From NCBI GenBank assembly GCA_016508695.1, contig VNKQ01000008.1, positions 62,001-126,000 on the forward strand: a stretch of DNA of 64,000 nucleotides, in the 5' to 3' direction. Under the pieces are notes generated by a model. That model saw nothing but the letters and a program-made list of their open reading frames with translations. It did no database searches and was not told where the DNA came from. The translations under genes and the position numbers were made by a program. The DNA comes from Hyphodiscus hymeniophilus. Taxonomy: Eukaryota; Ascomycota; Leotiomycetes; Helotiales; Hyphodiscaceae. Shown piece after piece: positions 33,564 through 45,521 of this stretch. Positions within the stretch are counted from its first letter, which is position 1, and every line of letters starts with the position of its first letter.

Positions 33564-35504
33564 TTAGAGGACGCTGTCCGACGCGCCAATGCGGTCCGGA
33601 ATTGAGACATGGTCTTGGGAGACTGAACAATCTAATAGGGATGATTTTTTGACAGGCGATGCGTTTCCTGAGGATTCGATAGTCAACAACCATTTCATGA
33701 AAAGCTTAGAGGGGATATTGAATATGACAATATTTTCTTTGAATCGCTCGAACAACCTAACGAGAGGCCATTGTCCTCGTGTCCAAGTCATCACCAAGTT
33801 TAAAGATTCAGGGACTATCTTACCACTGCATCTAGCAAATGAGTAAGTGCTTTCCATCGAATAGGTTCTATTATGCATGGCGGATATGGTTGATGCCGAT
33901 GCATGACGACTTAGGACCGGATTTCTGAATTGCGCTTCTTCAAGGGTTGTGTGTCCAATATATTCCGGGATACCTTCAGTCCGAGCACGTGCAAGGCAAA
34001 AGGCTTTGTCTTCCTCCGCGACTCTCTTCGTATGAAAGTCAATAAAGTCATGAATGACCTTTAGGCGTTCTGTAACGGTTAACTGTTTCTTGGCCTCCTA
34101 AAAATGAGAATCAGTGTGGAATTAGATTCGCAAAACCTGGTTGTCAACTTACTTCAACGTTAACCTTCTCTAAGGCGGTATGGCAGAGCTCACAATCCCG
34201 CTCAACATCCGTGGCACGCTCACCATCTCTGCATTTCCACCACCCGCCTCTTCGACCCATCGTTTTCCATTTCTTGTTATAATCATGGTACTGAAGATCC
34301 CAAGTCGGTGCGTCTGGATTCTGTCTATGCTTGTATCCTTGGGTAAGCTCCGTCAGATGGACCATGTCGTTTATCATCTTCTTGAATTGTTTCCATGGAC
34401 TGGCATAATCCTCAGCAGGGAACCATTCAGGCAATTCTGATCCGCAGGTATCTCGATCTTCAAGAGTTATCGGTGATCCGGGTGGGATATGTGCAGTATG
34501 GCACTTTTTGCAATAGTCGAGTTGAGGCTTCTCTTCATCGATGTAGTTGATGAAATCTTCCTATACAATAATCATGTTAGTCATTGCCTAGAAACTTCAT
34601 GGTAAACTCCCAAGACCATCTTCAAAGACTGGACAATGAGCCAAAGCTGGAGAATCTGGACACAGAAAATGCCAACAGGACTTACACGTTGCTCTTTTGC
34701 TGGGTACAATTCACCACTGACACCAGGAGTCCTCATAACCCAAGACTCCCGTTCGAAGTCAATAGTATCTGCCAAGATCTCTCCAGTTGTTTTCTGTCCT
34801 GGATCAATTGGGCTGACCTCCGACGGGGGCATCATATTTGACGCGATGGTAGGTTTGAGAGATTTTTCGCTGCTTCGGAGACCATTCAAATCGCCCACAC
34901 TCGTTGGAGCGATGGTATCTTTGCGGACCTTTCCGTCTAGGTTTTTGAGGCGCTGACGACGATCTGTATTCAAAAAAAAATCCAAACCTTTTTTCACCGT
35001 GATATCGGCTTCCTCATCGATATTTCCATCAAGCTCCGTGGAACCTTGCATTCGGTTCTCCCCGTCTATCATCAGTGAAACTTGCATGCCTGTCAGTCTC
35101 GTGACATCAACGTCTTGCGATCGCTGGCTCGTCGTTGGGAGGGTATGACCACTTGTAGTATCCTTGTGAGCGTAGACTTGGGACGTAAGGGCATACGCGG
35201 CATTGGGAGGAGGAGGAAAGCACCGCATTCCATGGGCCCGATAATCTTCTTCCACCTTCGTGACACCAAATCCACCGCGAATAATTCTGGCGCCTTTCAG
35301 ATGGCCGACGTTGATGAGAGATGGTTGGGAATGGGCGGTACGCTCGTAGGAAGATCCGACACCCTCTGAGTGCTTACCAGGTTTTGTCTGGTAAGATCTG
35401 ACTTCGGGGTCTGGGATAGAGAGTAGTCTCGTGGCCGGAGGGGTAGGTTGATATGGAAAGGGAAAAACCTCAACCTTGGCTTGGAAATGCTCATCTAACC
35501 CCAT
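33564..35504 (-). CDS. Uncharacterised protein with twin CxxCHTA motifs
   Basis: Exons 35504-34686, 34560-34153 and 34097 onward join in phase. The first 273 residues are low-complexity and polar with no domain. Exon 2 has two related cysteine motifs, LDYCKKCHTAHI and ERDCELCHTALE, separated by about 90 residues with WFPAEDYASPWKQFKKMI and WKTMGRRGGWWKC between them. They look like the halves of one zinc site. Exon 3 is acidic-basic mixed (EYIGHTTLEEAQFRNPV). The 3' end is uncertain: the frame stays open to 33564, but a donor GTAAGA at 33823 suggests another intron and a different tail. I do not recognise the family; a nuclear or RNA-linked role is only a guess. Confidence 0.55.
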
Positions 35505-35787
35505 TCTGGATCATAGCAGAAAGTGTGAAGTATTAGGTTGTTTTTTTAGGATTGGACAGAATATTGAAAGGTGATATTCAGTTAATGTAAACAATGAAGA
35601 CAAGGCTGGAGATAGCGAACGTACTAGCTCCCGCTGTCAACGGAAAGTCCGCGATGAACTCCTTCCCCAACGTCAAAAGTACGTCACGAACAAACTAAGC
35701 TAAGGTAGTGATTCCAAAATCTTATAAAAGTGTTTTGCGAGACTCACCAAAGCGGCTTCGAGTCACTTCTTCTGATAACAAACATAC

Positions 35788-36567
35788 ATGAACCAACATA
35801 CAACTTCGAGCAAACAACGAAATAGCCAAAGCAGAATGCCTTCAGGAAACAATTTACCAGCCGAGCAACCGGTTTCAAAGACCAATTGGCACCCATCGAA
35901 CGATGATACGCTCTCATCACCTTCCGAAGTCCGTCGCCTCATCCGAATGAGCTCAACACCTCTCGACAGTCGCCTCGACATCCTCTACTTCGACGACCTC
36001 CAGTGCGACCAGCCAGAATTCTTTCTCGGCGCCCCTTCAGACGATGAAGAGCTGTATGTAGCTTCGAGAGAGGAGGATCGAAGACAAGGTTTTGAAACTT
36101 TGAAGAGGAGGATAAAGAAGGAGAGGTTGAGAAGGGAGTGTGCGGATTGTGCGGAGTGCTCAAGCAAGGTGCAAGCGGACCGAAACAAACGTTCTCGATG
36201 CCATTCAGAAAACCACCGCGCAAATGACCCTGAGATGAAGGATTTAGTGGGAGCAAGTCGAGGAAAAGCCGCTGGACCCCGAGACAGCCTCACTCTCACG
36301 GGAGACAACGAGGACGACTGGTGCACCATCAAGTGTCTCTGTCGAAAATCGAGTCTTGAAGATAAAATGGTGTATTGCATGGATTGCGATACGTGGCAGC
36401 ACATGCAGTGCTACTATCCTGGTCGAACGAAACGGCTGGGGAAGCCCGATTATGGGTTTGGCCATTATTGTACGGATTGTAAGCCCAGGCCATTGGGAAG
36501 TGAGCGGTGGGCGGTGGTGATCCCTCCGGAAAACAATGCGCCGCTCTCAGGTACAAATGGAAGTTAG
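35788..36567 (+). CDS. PHD-finger protein
   Basis: Single-exon 259-aa protein. Residues 1-175 are polar, with a basic helix (EDRRQGFETLKRRIKKERLRR) and an extra CADCAECSS pair. Residues about 177-235 form a PHD finger: IKCLCR, YCMDCDTWQHMQCYY and HYCTDCKP provide the Cys4-His-Cys3 ligands, with the Trp before His that is usual in histone-tail readers. This places it among chromatin-binding proteins, possibly a histone H3 lysine-4 methyl reader. No catalytic domain accompanies it. It lies just upstream of, and convergent with, the IRC3 gene. Confidence 0.75.
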   Translation: MNQHTTSSKQRNSQSRMPSGNNLPAEQPVSKTNWHPSNDDTLSSPSEVRRLIRMSSTPLDSRLDILYFDDLQCDQPEFFLGAPSDDEELYVASREEDRRQGFETLKRRIKKERLRRECADCAECSSKVQADRNKRSRCHSENHRANDPEMKDLVGASRGKAAGPRDSLTLTGDNEDDWCTIKCLCRKSSLEDKMVYCMDCDTWQHMQCYYPGRTKRLGKPDYGFGHYCTDCKPRPLGSERWAVVIPPENNAPLSGTNGS

Positions 36568-36775
36568 GGTAAGATGGGTTTTACCTTGTACAGAAAGGCA
36601 TTGAAAACTGGATTGAGGGAGATTTTGAGGATGTTTTACGTGTTTAGAATCAAACTACTGGTAAACACATCTAGTCTCATTCTGCACCTCACAATAATGC
36701 AAAGACAACAATCCTGCCAAGACAGAGTAAACGACAAGGGTATCCAAAGTTCAAGAGGACAAACTACTACTAACC

Positions 36776-38796
36776 TCAGCCCGCAATCAGAGGTCCTACA
36801 CTTACTTGCTCCCTGCCCTTCAGCGCCTGTGCCTGCTCATCTTTTAGCTTCATTCTCCCTAGCCTCTTCCTCTCCGCCTCCAGATCCGCAAACCTGCCCC
36901 TCGCACCATGCTTCAGTTTCGTGATCATATCGCCCGCCTTTCCTTTCGTAATATCATCGGCGGTCAGCTGATCCTGTTTTGACCTCAACTTGTTTAGAAA
37001 CATGATCTGGCCATTTGTTGCGGGTGTGTCGCGCCATGGTTGATGCCGAGATATGAGCTGGGTGGGATATTTAGACTGGGCGAATGTGTCTGCCGCGTGG
37101 ACGGCGTCTGTGAACGAAAGATTGCGGGAAATTTGACGAGGTCTCATGTAAGGGGATTTGGAGCTTGAAGAGCGCAGGACTACGGTTTCAGTAACGGTCC
37201 ATGAGCTGTCTACCTCGCCGAGGTCTTTCTCGACACGAATGTAGGAACCGGTTGAGTTCGTAAGGATGTATTTGTCCTGCGAAACGCAGACCCATGCATT
37301 GCGTGACAGAATTCTGATGTTTAGATCTTCCGATGTGTCTGCAATCAAGTCGAACACGGAGTCGTAATCAGTGAAAGTAACGGTCCGAGGAACTGGTGCA
37401 GAGGTCTGGGTTGAGGCTTTGGCTCTTCGCTGTTGTGATGCTTCATCCGTTTGGCGAAATTGCAGGTCTTTCATGTCCTCCACATTGGCTTCATCGACAA
37501 GCTCCGAAGGATCTAATCCGAAGAGGGTGGGCGTGGTGACGATTCCAGTTTCGAGACTTGCTACCATATCGATAATATGGCAGTCTTTCTTCCCTGGATG
37601 CAACCTCATGCCTCGACCAATCATCTGGACCAGCAGATTACGAGACCTGGTTGGACGTGCGAGTAAGACACAATCGATATTGGGAATATCCGTTCCCTCT
37701 GTAAATACCCCGCAATTCACAAGTACTGGGAATTCTCCACGACGGAATGAATCGAGACGGGCACTTCGCTCCTGTTTTGAGGTATTGCCGGTGACGAATT
37801 GAGCTTCAACGCCATGCTCTCGAAACTTATTGGTCAATCCCGCCACATGAGCTAGGTCGACACAGAATACTAATGTTGACTTCCTCCCTCCAGCCTTTGC
37901 AAGCCAGCTTCGGACCGTGATTTCGTTTATTGCGTCCGTATTGACCACTGAAGATAGTTCCGCGGGTTGGAAATCACCATTAGCCCCCTTCTTCACTCTG
38001 GATATATCCGCCTTCGACTGCACAGTTGTGAACATGACATCCGAAAGCCAATTCTCTCCTATCATATCGATATAATCCTTGTGGTATACGATCTGATCAA
38101 TTGCAGCACCCAATCTCATTCCATCAAATCGTGAAAGAGTAGCAGAAACACCTACAAGAGCAGGGGAGTCTGCTTGTGCCTGTGAAAGTCTAAAATATTC
38201 CAAAGTCTTCATATAGCCCGGAGCCACGATATGATGTGCTTCATCGACCAGGAGGAGCTTGAATCTGGCAGGATCGAATTTGGATATGCGGTCCCCAGAT
38301 ATTATGCTTTGGACACTAGCCACAGTGATGTCTGCTGTTCCACTGGCGTGCATCGAACCCATCTCAATCTCCACTGTCTTCGTAGGATAGGCATTGGTAC
38401 AATGTCGAGCGGCTTGTTCGACAAGCTCTTGCCGATGCGCAAGAATTAGGGTTTGGCTGGCGGATTCAGAGGGAGGCTCAACACGGTCGATGAGTTGAGT
38501 GAAAATGACCTGACAGACGTATTAGCAAGCTATTGCTGGGGAAGTGGGCAATACCTTACAGTCTTACCAGCCCCGGTAGCCAGCGAGACCCCGAGACGTT
38601 TATGACCCTCTTTCAAGTTGGTCAGGACTGCTTGAATACATTCTTCTTGGTATTTGCGGAGTTGTATCTTGAAGGGCGCATTGACAGCAGGCTGAATCTT
38701 GGAAGCAGCTGTTGCAAACTGCCGATGTCCCAGATATTTAGAGGTCAACCTCGATCTATAGAACGTGATCAACCATCCTCTCGAGGCTGGGGGCAT
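36776..38796 (-). CDS. IRC3: Mitochondrial DEAD/DEAH-box helicase, IRC3-like
   Basis: Two exons, 38796-38560 and 38509-36776, give 656 aa. The intron sits right after the Walker A Lys-Thr. The N-terminus is an arginine-rich mitochondrial presequence (about 33 residues). Helicase motifs follow in order: LRKYQEECIQAV, SLATGAGKT (71-79), LLLVDEAHHI (about 169), VGVSATLSRFDG, STLVFCVDL, GVFTEGTDIPNID and QMIGRGMRLHPG. This is the SF2 architecture of yeast IRC3, a branched-DNA helicase needed for mitochondrial genome maintenance. The C-terminal 200 residues are IRC3-type and not otherwise recognisable. The gene is divergent from the RRN5-like gene over 355 bp, which probably holds both promoters. 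Confidence 0.85.
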
Positions 38797-39151
38797 GGCG
38801 GATGGTGCATGAGGCCCATCACGAACGATGTTGCGGATGAGTGATGTCTGACAAGGCTACAATTTCTGGGGCGCAAAAGGATGAATCCCTGCACCTCGTG
38901 ATCTCGTTCTATTGACACAACGCTTCTTTGACCTTTTTCGAAGCTTTGATGAAGCATAACTTTTCAAAATGATGGCTTGACCTTTAGTAACATTTCGATT
39001 ACCTGAAAAGGATCTATTCGCTGACCATATTTAAAAGCTCGCTAATCTCTGCGATATCAAGTCTGTCTTCCCCTTCCACGAGACATGCAGACAGTCAAAG
39101 ATCATCATACAATCTATCGACAACGCCTGAAACCGGGCCATAGGCCAAAGT
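38797..39151. promoter_or_regulatory. Bidirectional promoter region, IRC3 / RRN5-like
   Basis: 355 bp separate the two divergent start codons. No known motif stands out. Confidence 0.4.
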
Positions 39152-41416
39152 ATGGAGACTGAAGAGTCTTCTCAAGCGCATTTTCAAAATCTAGAGGAAG
39201 ATTCCGGATCAGCTTACGAAGATTCCGACGAAGAACAAGCAAGTTCTTCACAAAACGAAGTGGACGAAGAACACCGCGCCGCACCTCCATCTAGAACAAA
39301 GCCGCTCACTGCCAGAGACAGGAGCGGAGGGAGGGCTAGTATCAGAAGAGACCTGTCTACATATCAACACACCTCGCCATCTATTTCAAGGTCGAGAGAT
39401 ACCAGCCTACCCTCCCAACGAGACGAGCTACGACTAGGAGCATCCGATTGGGCTGCTACTTTTGAAGCACCTGAGTCTCCCACGGATATCAGGTTGGTAC
39501 CTCGACATGAAGTCGTATCAAAACGGAGAGCTGTCAAGCCTCCGAGTCAGATTCGAGCGAAGCGTCTAAAGTCTTGGTACAGTCCTCAATATCGTGATCT
39601 TCTGAATTTAGATATATATGATACGGTGTCGAAATCTGTCACCGATTTTCAGAAATCGCTGCAGGAGAGCCAGATAGGATGTTCGATATGGAACCCGAAG
39701 GAAAAGGATGTATTTTTCTCGGCGGTGTCAAGATTAGGCAGGGATAACGTTCGTGGAATCGCAGCCCGTATAGAAACGAAGTCCGAGATGGAAGTCCATG
39801 AGTACATTCAATTACTACATGAAGGGATGATTGGACAGCATCACACTCAAAAGCTTCTAGATGTCACAGAGCTCTCAGCAGCGATGGACATCAGCGAAGA
39901 ATGCTGCGGCATCTTAGAACGAGCTGGAGATGCACTGGCTTCACGTCAGGAGCGCGCTGAAGAGGAAGTAGAGAAGGGAAAATGGAATGATTTATGGCTT
40001 CTCAATTCCGAGACGGACAATCTCCTCCGGCGGAAATTGGACAGGAAAGAGGTCGAAGAAACGCTCCCAGCTGTCAATCTATTTGTTCTTGGGAACTGGC
40101 TTGAATTATCACGCAGAGTTTTCATGAACTCGAACAGCGATGAAGGTAATTGGGAGGACATGGTTGAGGAAGGCGAAACCCCAGCTATCCGAGCTACAGC
40201 CTTCGAAGACTTTTATTCTCTAGCCATTAGTGTCACAAAGCGACTCGTATCTGCTACACTATTCTGTACGATGTCCAGGCTACGGGCTACTGGTTCACCA
40301 CTTGTCAGGCGCGCGAATGTCGATGGAGACGACGTAGGAGCAGCCATCAAGGTTCTCGGGCTCAAAGCAAACAGTCGAGAATTCTGGATAGGTTGTTCAA
40401 GAAGATGCAATCTGAAGGTGTTTGACGAAGAGTGGAACTCGTTCATGTCTTATGAGGAAGTCGAAAAATCCCTTCGCGAAACAAGGGAGAGGTCTCGGTC
40501 AAGATCCGCTAGTCGACATGCGCGTTCTGTCAGTCGTCCTCTCCCTGGGGCTTTTCAAGAAGCTATTCCAGACTCGGAGTCCGGTTCAGAAGACTCTGCA
40601 TCAGATGAATACTCTCCCAGCGACCAATCCGTTGCTTCGGATAATGAGATCACCGATTATTCGACAGAAACAGAAGCACCATCGCGGAAAGACTTCATAC
40701 TGCGAAAGGCTGCTGCCAAAGTAGAAGCAGAAAATGCTCACGAAGCATACATCGAAGCATTCGACAACGAACAAAGCCGACTCGAGGAACAACGCATGTG
40801 GACCCTCTTAGGGCAGACTGCACCATTTGAAATCAAAGATGAACCAATGGATTTGCCAGATCCACCAAAAGGCAATTTCAGAGATGATATAGAGCAGGCA
40901 AATTGGAGGAATCATCTGGATTTCAGGAGTCAGTGGGAAGAGCTGGAGACGCCTGTTCCAACGGCGAAACTTGAAAGAAATAGGATGAGGGTTTCGAAAA
41001 GGTTTATGAGGCGGAGGAAGGTGAACGGTAGGCAGGTCAGGAGTTCTGAGGGCAGCGAGGATGGTGATTTTAATGCTGACTCTGATGATGTGAATGAACG
41101 CAATCGGCAGTTACGAGATGATTCGGAGATACTGCAGGATGAGCTGGATGGCAGCAAAGTTCAAGAAGACAGGGAAGAGGGTGTCATTGGATCAGAAGAC
41201 GAGAGAGACGAGGCCCACGAAATTGCCCGAGACGGTTCTGCAGATCGAGACAAGAAGCGAGCCCCCGATGAACTTGACACTGCTCACAGCAATACATTCG
41301 AGCCTGCGCGACCTGACACAAAAAGACAAGTAGACTACTTATACCCCGCTTCTGTGTCCCACTCTCCGATATCCGAAGATGGTCGTATAAAAAGAGAGTA
41401 CGATAGTTCAGAATAG
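39152..41416 (+). CDS. RRN5-like RNA polymerase I upstream activation factor subunit
   Basis: Single-exon 754-aa acidic protein. Near residue 180 lies a SANT-like segment, IWNPKEKDVFFSAVSRLGRD followed by VRGIAARIETKSEMEV and HEYIQLL, the signature of fungal Rrn5, a subunit of the upstream activation factor that positions RNA polymerase I on rDNA. A structured part continues to about residue 430, including FEDFYSLAISVTKRLVSATL and the CSRRCN segment. The rest is disordered: an arginine-serine patch (ERSRSRSASRHARS), long acidic blocks and basic clusters suited to nuclear localisation. Identity rests mainly on the SANT-like region, so the orthology is likely but not proven. Confidence 0.7.
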   Translation: METEESSQAHFQNLEEDSGSAYEDSDEEQASSSQNEVDEEHRAAPPSRTKPLTARDRSGGRASIRRDLSTYQHTSPSISRSRDTSLPSQRDELRLGASDWAATFEAPESPTDIRLVPRHEVVSKRRAVKPPSQIRAKRLKSWYSPQYRDLLNLDIYDTVSKSVTDFQKSLQESQIGCSIWNPKEKDVFFSAVSRLGRDNVRGIAARIETKSEMEVHEYIQLLHEGMIGQHHTQKLLDVTELSAAMDISEECCGILERAGDALASRQERAEEEVEKGKWNDLWLLNSETDNLLRRKLDRKEVEETLPAVNLFVLGNWLELSRRVFMNSNSDEGNWEDMVEEGETPAIRATAFEDFYSLAISVTKRLVSATLFCTMSRLRATGSPLVRRANVDGDDVGAAIKVLGLKANSREFWIGCSRRCNLKVFDEEWNSFMSYEEVEKSLRETRERSRSRSASRHARSVSRPLPGAFQEAIPDSESGSEDSASDEYSPSDQSVASDNEITDYSTETEAPSRKDFILRKAAAKVEAENAHEAYIEAFDNEQSRLEEQRMWTLLGQTAPFEIKDEPMDLPDPPKGNFRDDIEQANWRNHLDFRSQWEELETPVPTAKLERNRMRVSKRFMRRRKVNGRQVRSSEGSEDGDFNADSDDVNERNRQLRDDSEILQDELDGSKVQEDREEGVIGSEDERDEAHEIARDGSADRDKKRAPDELDTAHSNTFEPARPDTKRQVDYLYPASVSHSPISEDGRIKREYDSSE

Positions 41417-41751
41417 AGATAGAATTCATGTCTCCATACAGATATCGCTCCAAGTTGAATTTCTTAAGACGCCCGTCACCAACGTGCTATGAAAACTTAC
41501 CAGACAACTTGGGATGCTTTAAAGAAAGCGGAGATCGAGATACGACTAGTGGTCACTGCTGGAACTGTGACAGTGCAGAATATTCACTGTATAAAAATGG
41601 TCGCGAGTTTGCGTGTGTTCTAGGTGACCTTCCATTTATACGAATACACTACAGAAATTCATGAAAGCTCCCCTTTGCAAAAAAAAGTCATACATGAATG
41701 CTAAAACATCCGTCTCTGATATTCAAATCCACTAACGCCAGCCTGATACAC
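41417..41751. other. Intergenic between convergent genes
   Basis: 3' sequences of the RRN5-like and RSC8-like genes. No further feature seen. Confidence 0.4.
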
Positions 41752-43955
41752 CTAAGCTCCAATGTCATAGCTCTTTATTTGACCATTAGAGCTCAAAGGC
41801 TGTATGTTTCCAACACCCGAAGTGACCCCTTGTCCTTGAAACATCAAGGTGTCGCCAGTGGCCATGACGTTCTGAGCCATTTTTATACCATCCTCACCTC
41901 CCGTTACAGATGCGGTTCGTAGTCCCTCCTGGACCTGGTGGACACGTCTCTTGAAATTCAAACGTTCCAGAAATAGCTGTTGACGACCTCGTTCCAGTTC
42001 TCGGCGCTCAGCTTGAAGGATTTGCTCCATCTCGTTAAATTGCTTGAGCTTGAGTTCAAATTTCTCAAGCGTTGCATTGACGGCACCTGAGACAAGACGA
42101 GTCATTTCCCGCTCTTCATGTGATGCTAGACCGCCTGCTCGAGCAGCGATAGTTGCAAGTGGTATCGTGGCCAATGTGCTCATGGAATGAGTGGTGGTTG
42201 TAGTCGTGGTTTCTCGAATATCAATCTCCATCGAGTCGCCCTCCTTCTCCTTGCCCTTCTCGGATGCCTGTGGCTTCTCCAGTTGGTTACGCAAGCTTTG
42301 CTTCATGGCCTCCACTGTTTTACTGGCTGCTGCTGCAGTTACGCTTGGTTCGGTGAGACTGGCGAGGAAACCGATGACAGACATGACTGGGTTGTCAGCT
42401 TGGCTGAAAGGGAGATGGCCTTGCTGTGAGCCCAACATGCTGATACCGGTCGAGGGCTTGATAGGTTCGGCATCGAGGTACTTGTCTTCGATCTCAAATT
42501 GAAGGAATTTGACCACACACTCTTCCTTCGTACGTGTGCCAACGTGTTCAGCAATCTCATCCCAGTTCTCGTCATAACGCTCCATTGCCTCAAGAAGTCG
42601 AAGAGTCTCTCCATCACTCCACGGTGCGTCACGATCAGGTACACTCGAATATGTAGGATTTTCAATCTTGACATAAAGTGACTGATTATGGTTCGATGGC
42701 ATTCGTCCTTCGGCATAACAATTCGGGCAGAGATCATATTTGATTTTGCTCGCAGTTGCGGCTGCGTCGGTTTGGGAATTGTGGTAGTGGACACGGGTGC
42801 AGTCAATGCCACAAGAGAAGCAATTGATCTTTGAGATAGCCGGTTTGACCACATCTTCAATGGCTTTTGAAGTCGCGTCAGATGTGCCATTGGTTGTAGG
42901 CGCATCACCATTGGCTTGCTTTTCCGTCTTGTTAAGCTTGTGCTCTCGCGCAGTAGGTTCGTATATATTGCGGCCAATCTCGAGGTTCAGGTCGGACTTC
43001 GGGACAGGTCCAGCTGTCGCTTTCGCATCAGTGTCCGCATGCTTCTTCCCCTCCTGTACGACTGAATCTGCGGCAGGTTGCCATGGTTGAAGACCTCGAG
43101 GAGTATCGCATATGACTTTGAAGTGTCCAGTGAAAGGGGGCCCGACGTTGGACGGTCTGTTATCTTGATCAACCTATAATTTGATTAGTTGTGAGTTTTA
43201 TGGAATTTACAAGGTCCAGATCATACTTGATAATTTATCAAACCCCATTGCTCCAAGAAGGCATGAACGCGCATGATCGCACAAACATCGCCTGCCAGAT
43301 TTCTTCGACAGGCAGTGACTGTTAAGTACTCAATAGGGTTGAGACGATATGTGTTTATCATGAAGTCTCTATAATCCTTGTAAATGGCAGGCGTCTTGCT
43401 TCGATTTCGGTTATTGAAGAACTCTGGGAGGGCCTTCCGCTCAATGCCATTGATCTTGTGCATGTCAAACCATGTGCTATAGCTGGGCAGAATGATCGAG
43501 TGTGTTTGAGAGATCAGGTGTTCACGAGCTGAGGACTCGATGGACGCCTTCGTCTTCTCGACCTGGCTCTCTGTGACATCGGCACCTTCACCGTCGACCC
43601 CTTGAGCATCCTGGGCATCACCCATAGCTTCGTCCTTTATATTGTCTCCACCACGAGGTGGAGCATCTGGAGCATCAAGAGGATTGTCGGATATTGGGGC
43701 AGTGACGTTCGTAGCAGCCTGAGCGGCATCTGTGCCTTCAGTCATGGCAACATCAGAAGCTGTGGAGTATTAGAGTCCGAAAACTCAGACGTTGTGACAG
43801 CTTGCGATGGATGGCTGCTTACCTTCCGTAGCTAAACCTGAGCTCTCCTCCTTGGATGGAGACTCTTCCTGAAGTGGAGGCTGCGCAAGGATTGAATCCG
43901 CATCTGGAGTTCCACCAGCGGCGTCTCCGCCGAAGTTCATCGAATCGTCATCCAT
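41752..43955 (-). CDS. SWI3/RSC8-type SWIRM-SANT chromatin remodelling subunit
   Basis: Three exons, 43955-43823, 43759-43227 and 43173-41752, give 695 aa. An upstream in-frame ATG exists (43997), but MDDDSMNFGG at 43955 is preferred. Order of domains: SWIRM (about 125-222: THSIILPSYSTWFDMHKI, IEYLTVTACRRNLAGDV, HAFLEQWGLINYQ), ZZ-type zinc finger (about 337-385, CFSCGID … DLCPNCY), SANT (about 407-455, PWSDGETLRLLEAMERY … WDEIAEHVG), and a C-terminal coiled coil rich in Glu, Arg and Gln. This is the full architecture of Rsc8/Swi3/SSR2, the scaffold shared by RSC and SWI/SNF in the nucleus. Fungi usually have one such gene. It is divergent from the ETF-alpha gene. Confidence 0.9.
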
Positions 43956-44395
43956 ATCGAGAGAGGTTGGAGGTGGAAGTTGTTTGAGTTGGCGCAAAGA
44001 ATCGTAGGTAATGCTCGTCCTCGTTCGTTATTTCGCAGTTGTCGCAAAGACCAGTGATCAATCCAATACGTTCATACAGGCTGGAGAATTGAAATTGTAT
44101 CCAGATTTTACAATAGCCAGGGTGAATGGCTGTTACTGCGTTAAACGCCGGTCTTTGTTGACTTCGGCGCGTCGTCTGGTCTGTCGTCGATGAATTTCTG
44201 AGCTTCAACTTCGCGATCCTCGCGTTTGCACAGAGCAAACTGACCTTTCCGAAAACAGTTCCTCACTGCACGTGACGCAGTGCTCCTGGGCTGCTACTGT
44301 AGTAACCTCGGCCGACTCCCGACAGAAGCCGACATCATGATTGATCGCTCAAGATCTCGGACAACTTGGGTACTGCACAAAAACAGTATTCAAAA
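43956..44395. promoter_or_regulatory. Bidirectional promoter region, RSC8-like / ETF-alpha
   Basis: 440 bp between divergent genes. No TATA box or named site recognised. Confidence 0.4.
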
Positions 44396-45497
44396 ATGAT
44401 TTCGAGAGCCGGCGCTTCTGCTTTACGCCATGTGCGCTCTCAATTGAGACCAAGGACTGGCCCTACATATGTTGCATCCGTCTCCGCCTTGACACGATTG
44501 CTATCATCACTCGCCGTCCTAGAGCAACGAGATGGCAAACTCAACCACAGCTCGTTAGGTGCAGTAACCGCAGCACAAAAACTCGGAGGGTCGATCACTG
44601 CGTTTGTTGCAGGAAGCAATATCAAGGGAGTGGCAGAAGAGGCAGCGAAAGTCGCAGGGATCGAGAAGGTCGTTGCGGTGGATAATGGTACCTATGACAA
44701 GGTGTGTCTATTCCCGCCACTCCTAGAACCTATGACTGATCCATGTCCAGGGGTTATCGGAAAGCTATGCGCCATTACTGGTAGAAAATATCAAGAAGGG
44801 CGAATACACACATATCATTGCAGGCCACACAGCATTTGGCAAGAACCTCATGCCCAGAGTTGCAGCATTGCTAGACGTCCAACAAGTATCCGACATCACG
44901 GGAATCGAGAACGAGAAGACATTCATTCGGCCAATTTATGCAGGCAATGCAATTGCTACTGTTGAATCGTCGGATAACATTAAAATAATCACCATCAGAG
45001 GGACAGCATTTGCTGCTGCAGAGGCAGAGGGGGGGTCGGCGTCAATTGAGGATGGTGTTGATCCAAAGTCAGAACCTTCCGTTGAATGGATTTCGGAGAA
45101 CCTCACAAAGTCAGATAGGCCTGACTTGGCAACGGCTGGGAAGGTGGTCTCAGGTGGCCGAGGGTTAAAATCAAAGGAAGATTTTGATAAAATCATGTTG
45201 CCACTAGCAGACGCTTTAGGAGCAGCAGTTGGAGCCTCAAGAGCAGCTGTAGATAGCGGATATGCGGACAACAGCTTGCAAGTTGGACAGACTGGAAAGG
45301 TAGTGGCACCACAACTATACTTGTGTGCAGGTATCTCAGGAGCCATTCAGCATTTGGCGGGTATGAAGGACAGCAAAGTCATCGCGGCCATCAATAAAGA
45401 TGCTGATGCGCCAATTTTTCAAATTGCAGATGTTGGATTGGTGGGAGATTTGTTTGATAAGGTGCCTGAGCTTACGGAGAAGCTTAACAAGCAATAA
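44396..45497 (+). CDS. Electron transfer flavoprotein subunit alpha
   Basis: Two exons, 44396-44701 and 44751-45497, give 350 aa. The ATG at 44396 gives a mitochondrial presequence (SRAGASALRHVRSQLRPRTG); an earlier in-frame ATG (44366) does not. The N-terminal ETF domain has HTAFGKNLMPRVAALLDV. The C-terminal FAD-binding domain is complete: SGGRGLKSKEDFDKI, GASRAAVDSGYADNSLQVGQ, TGKVVAPQLYLCAGISGAIQ and the closing NKDADAPIFQIADVGLVGDL. In the matrix, ETF collects electrons from acyl-CoA dehydrogenases and passes them to ETF-ubiquinone oxidoreductase. It converges with the adrenodoxin reductase gene, leaving 24 bp between stops. Confidence 0.93.
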
Positions 45498-45521
45498 TGT
45501 ACCATGAAGTCATCCTCACTC

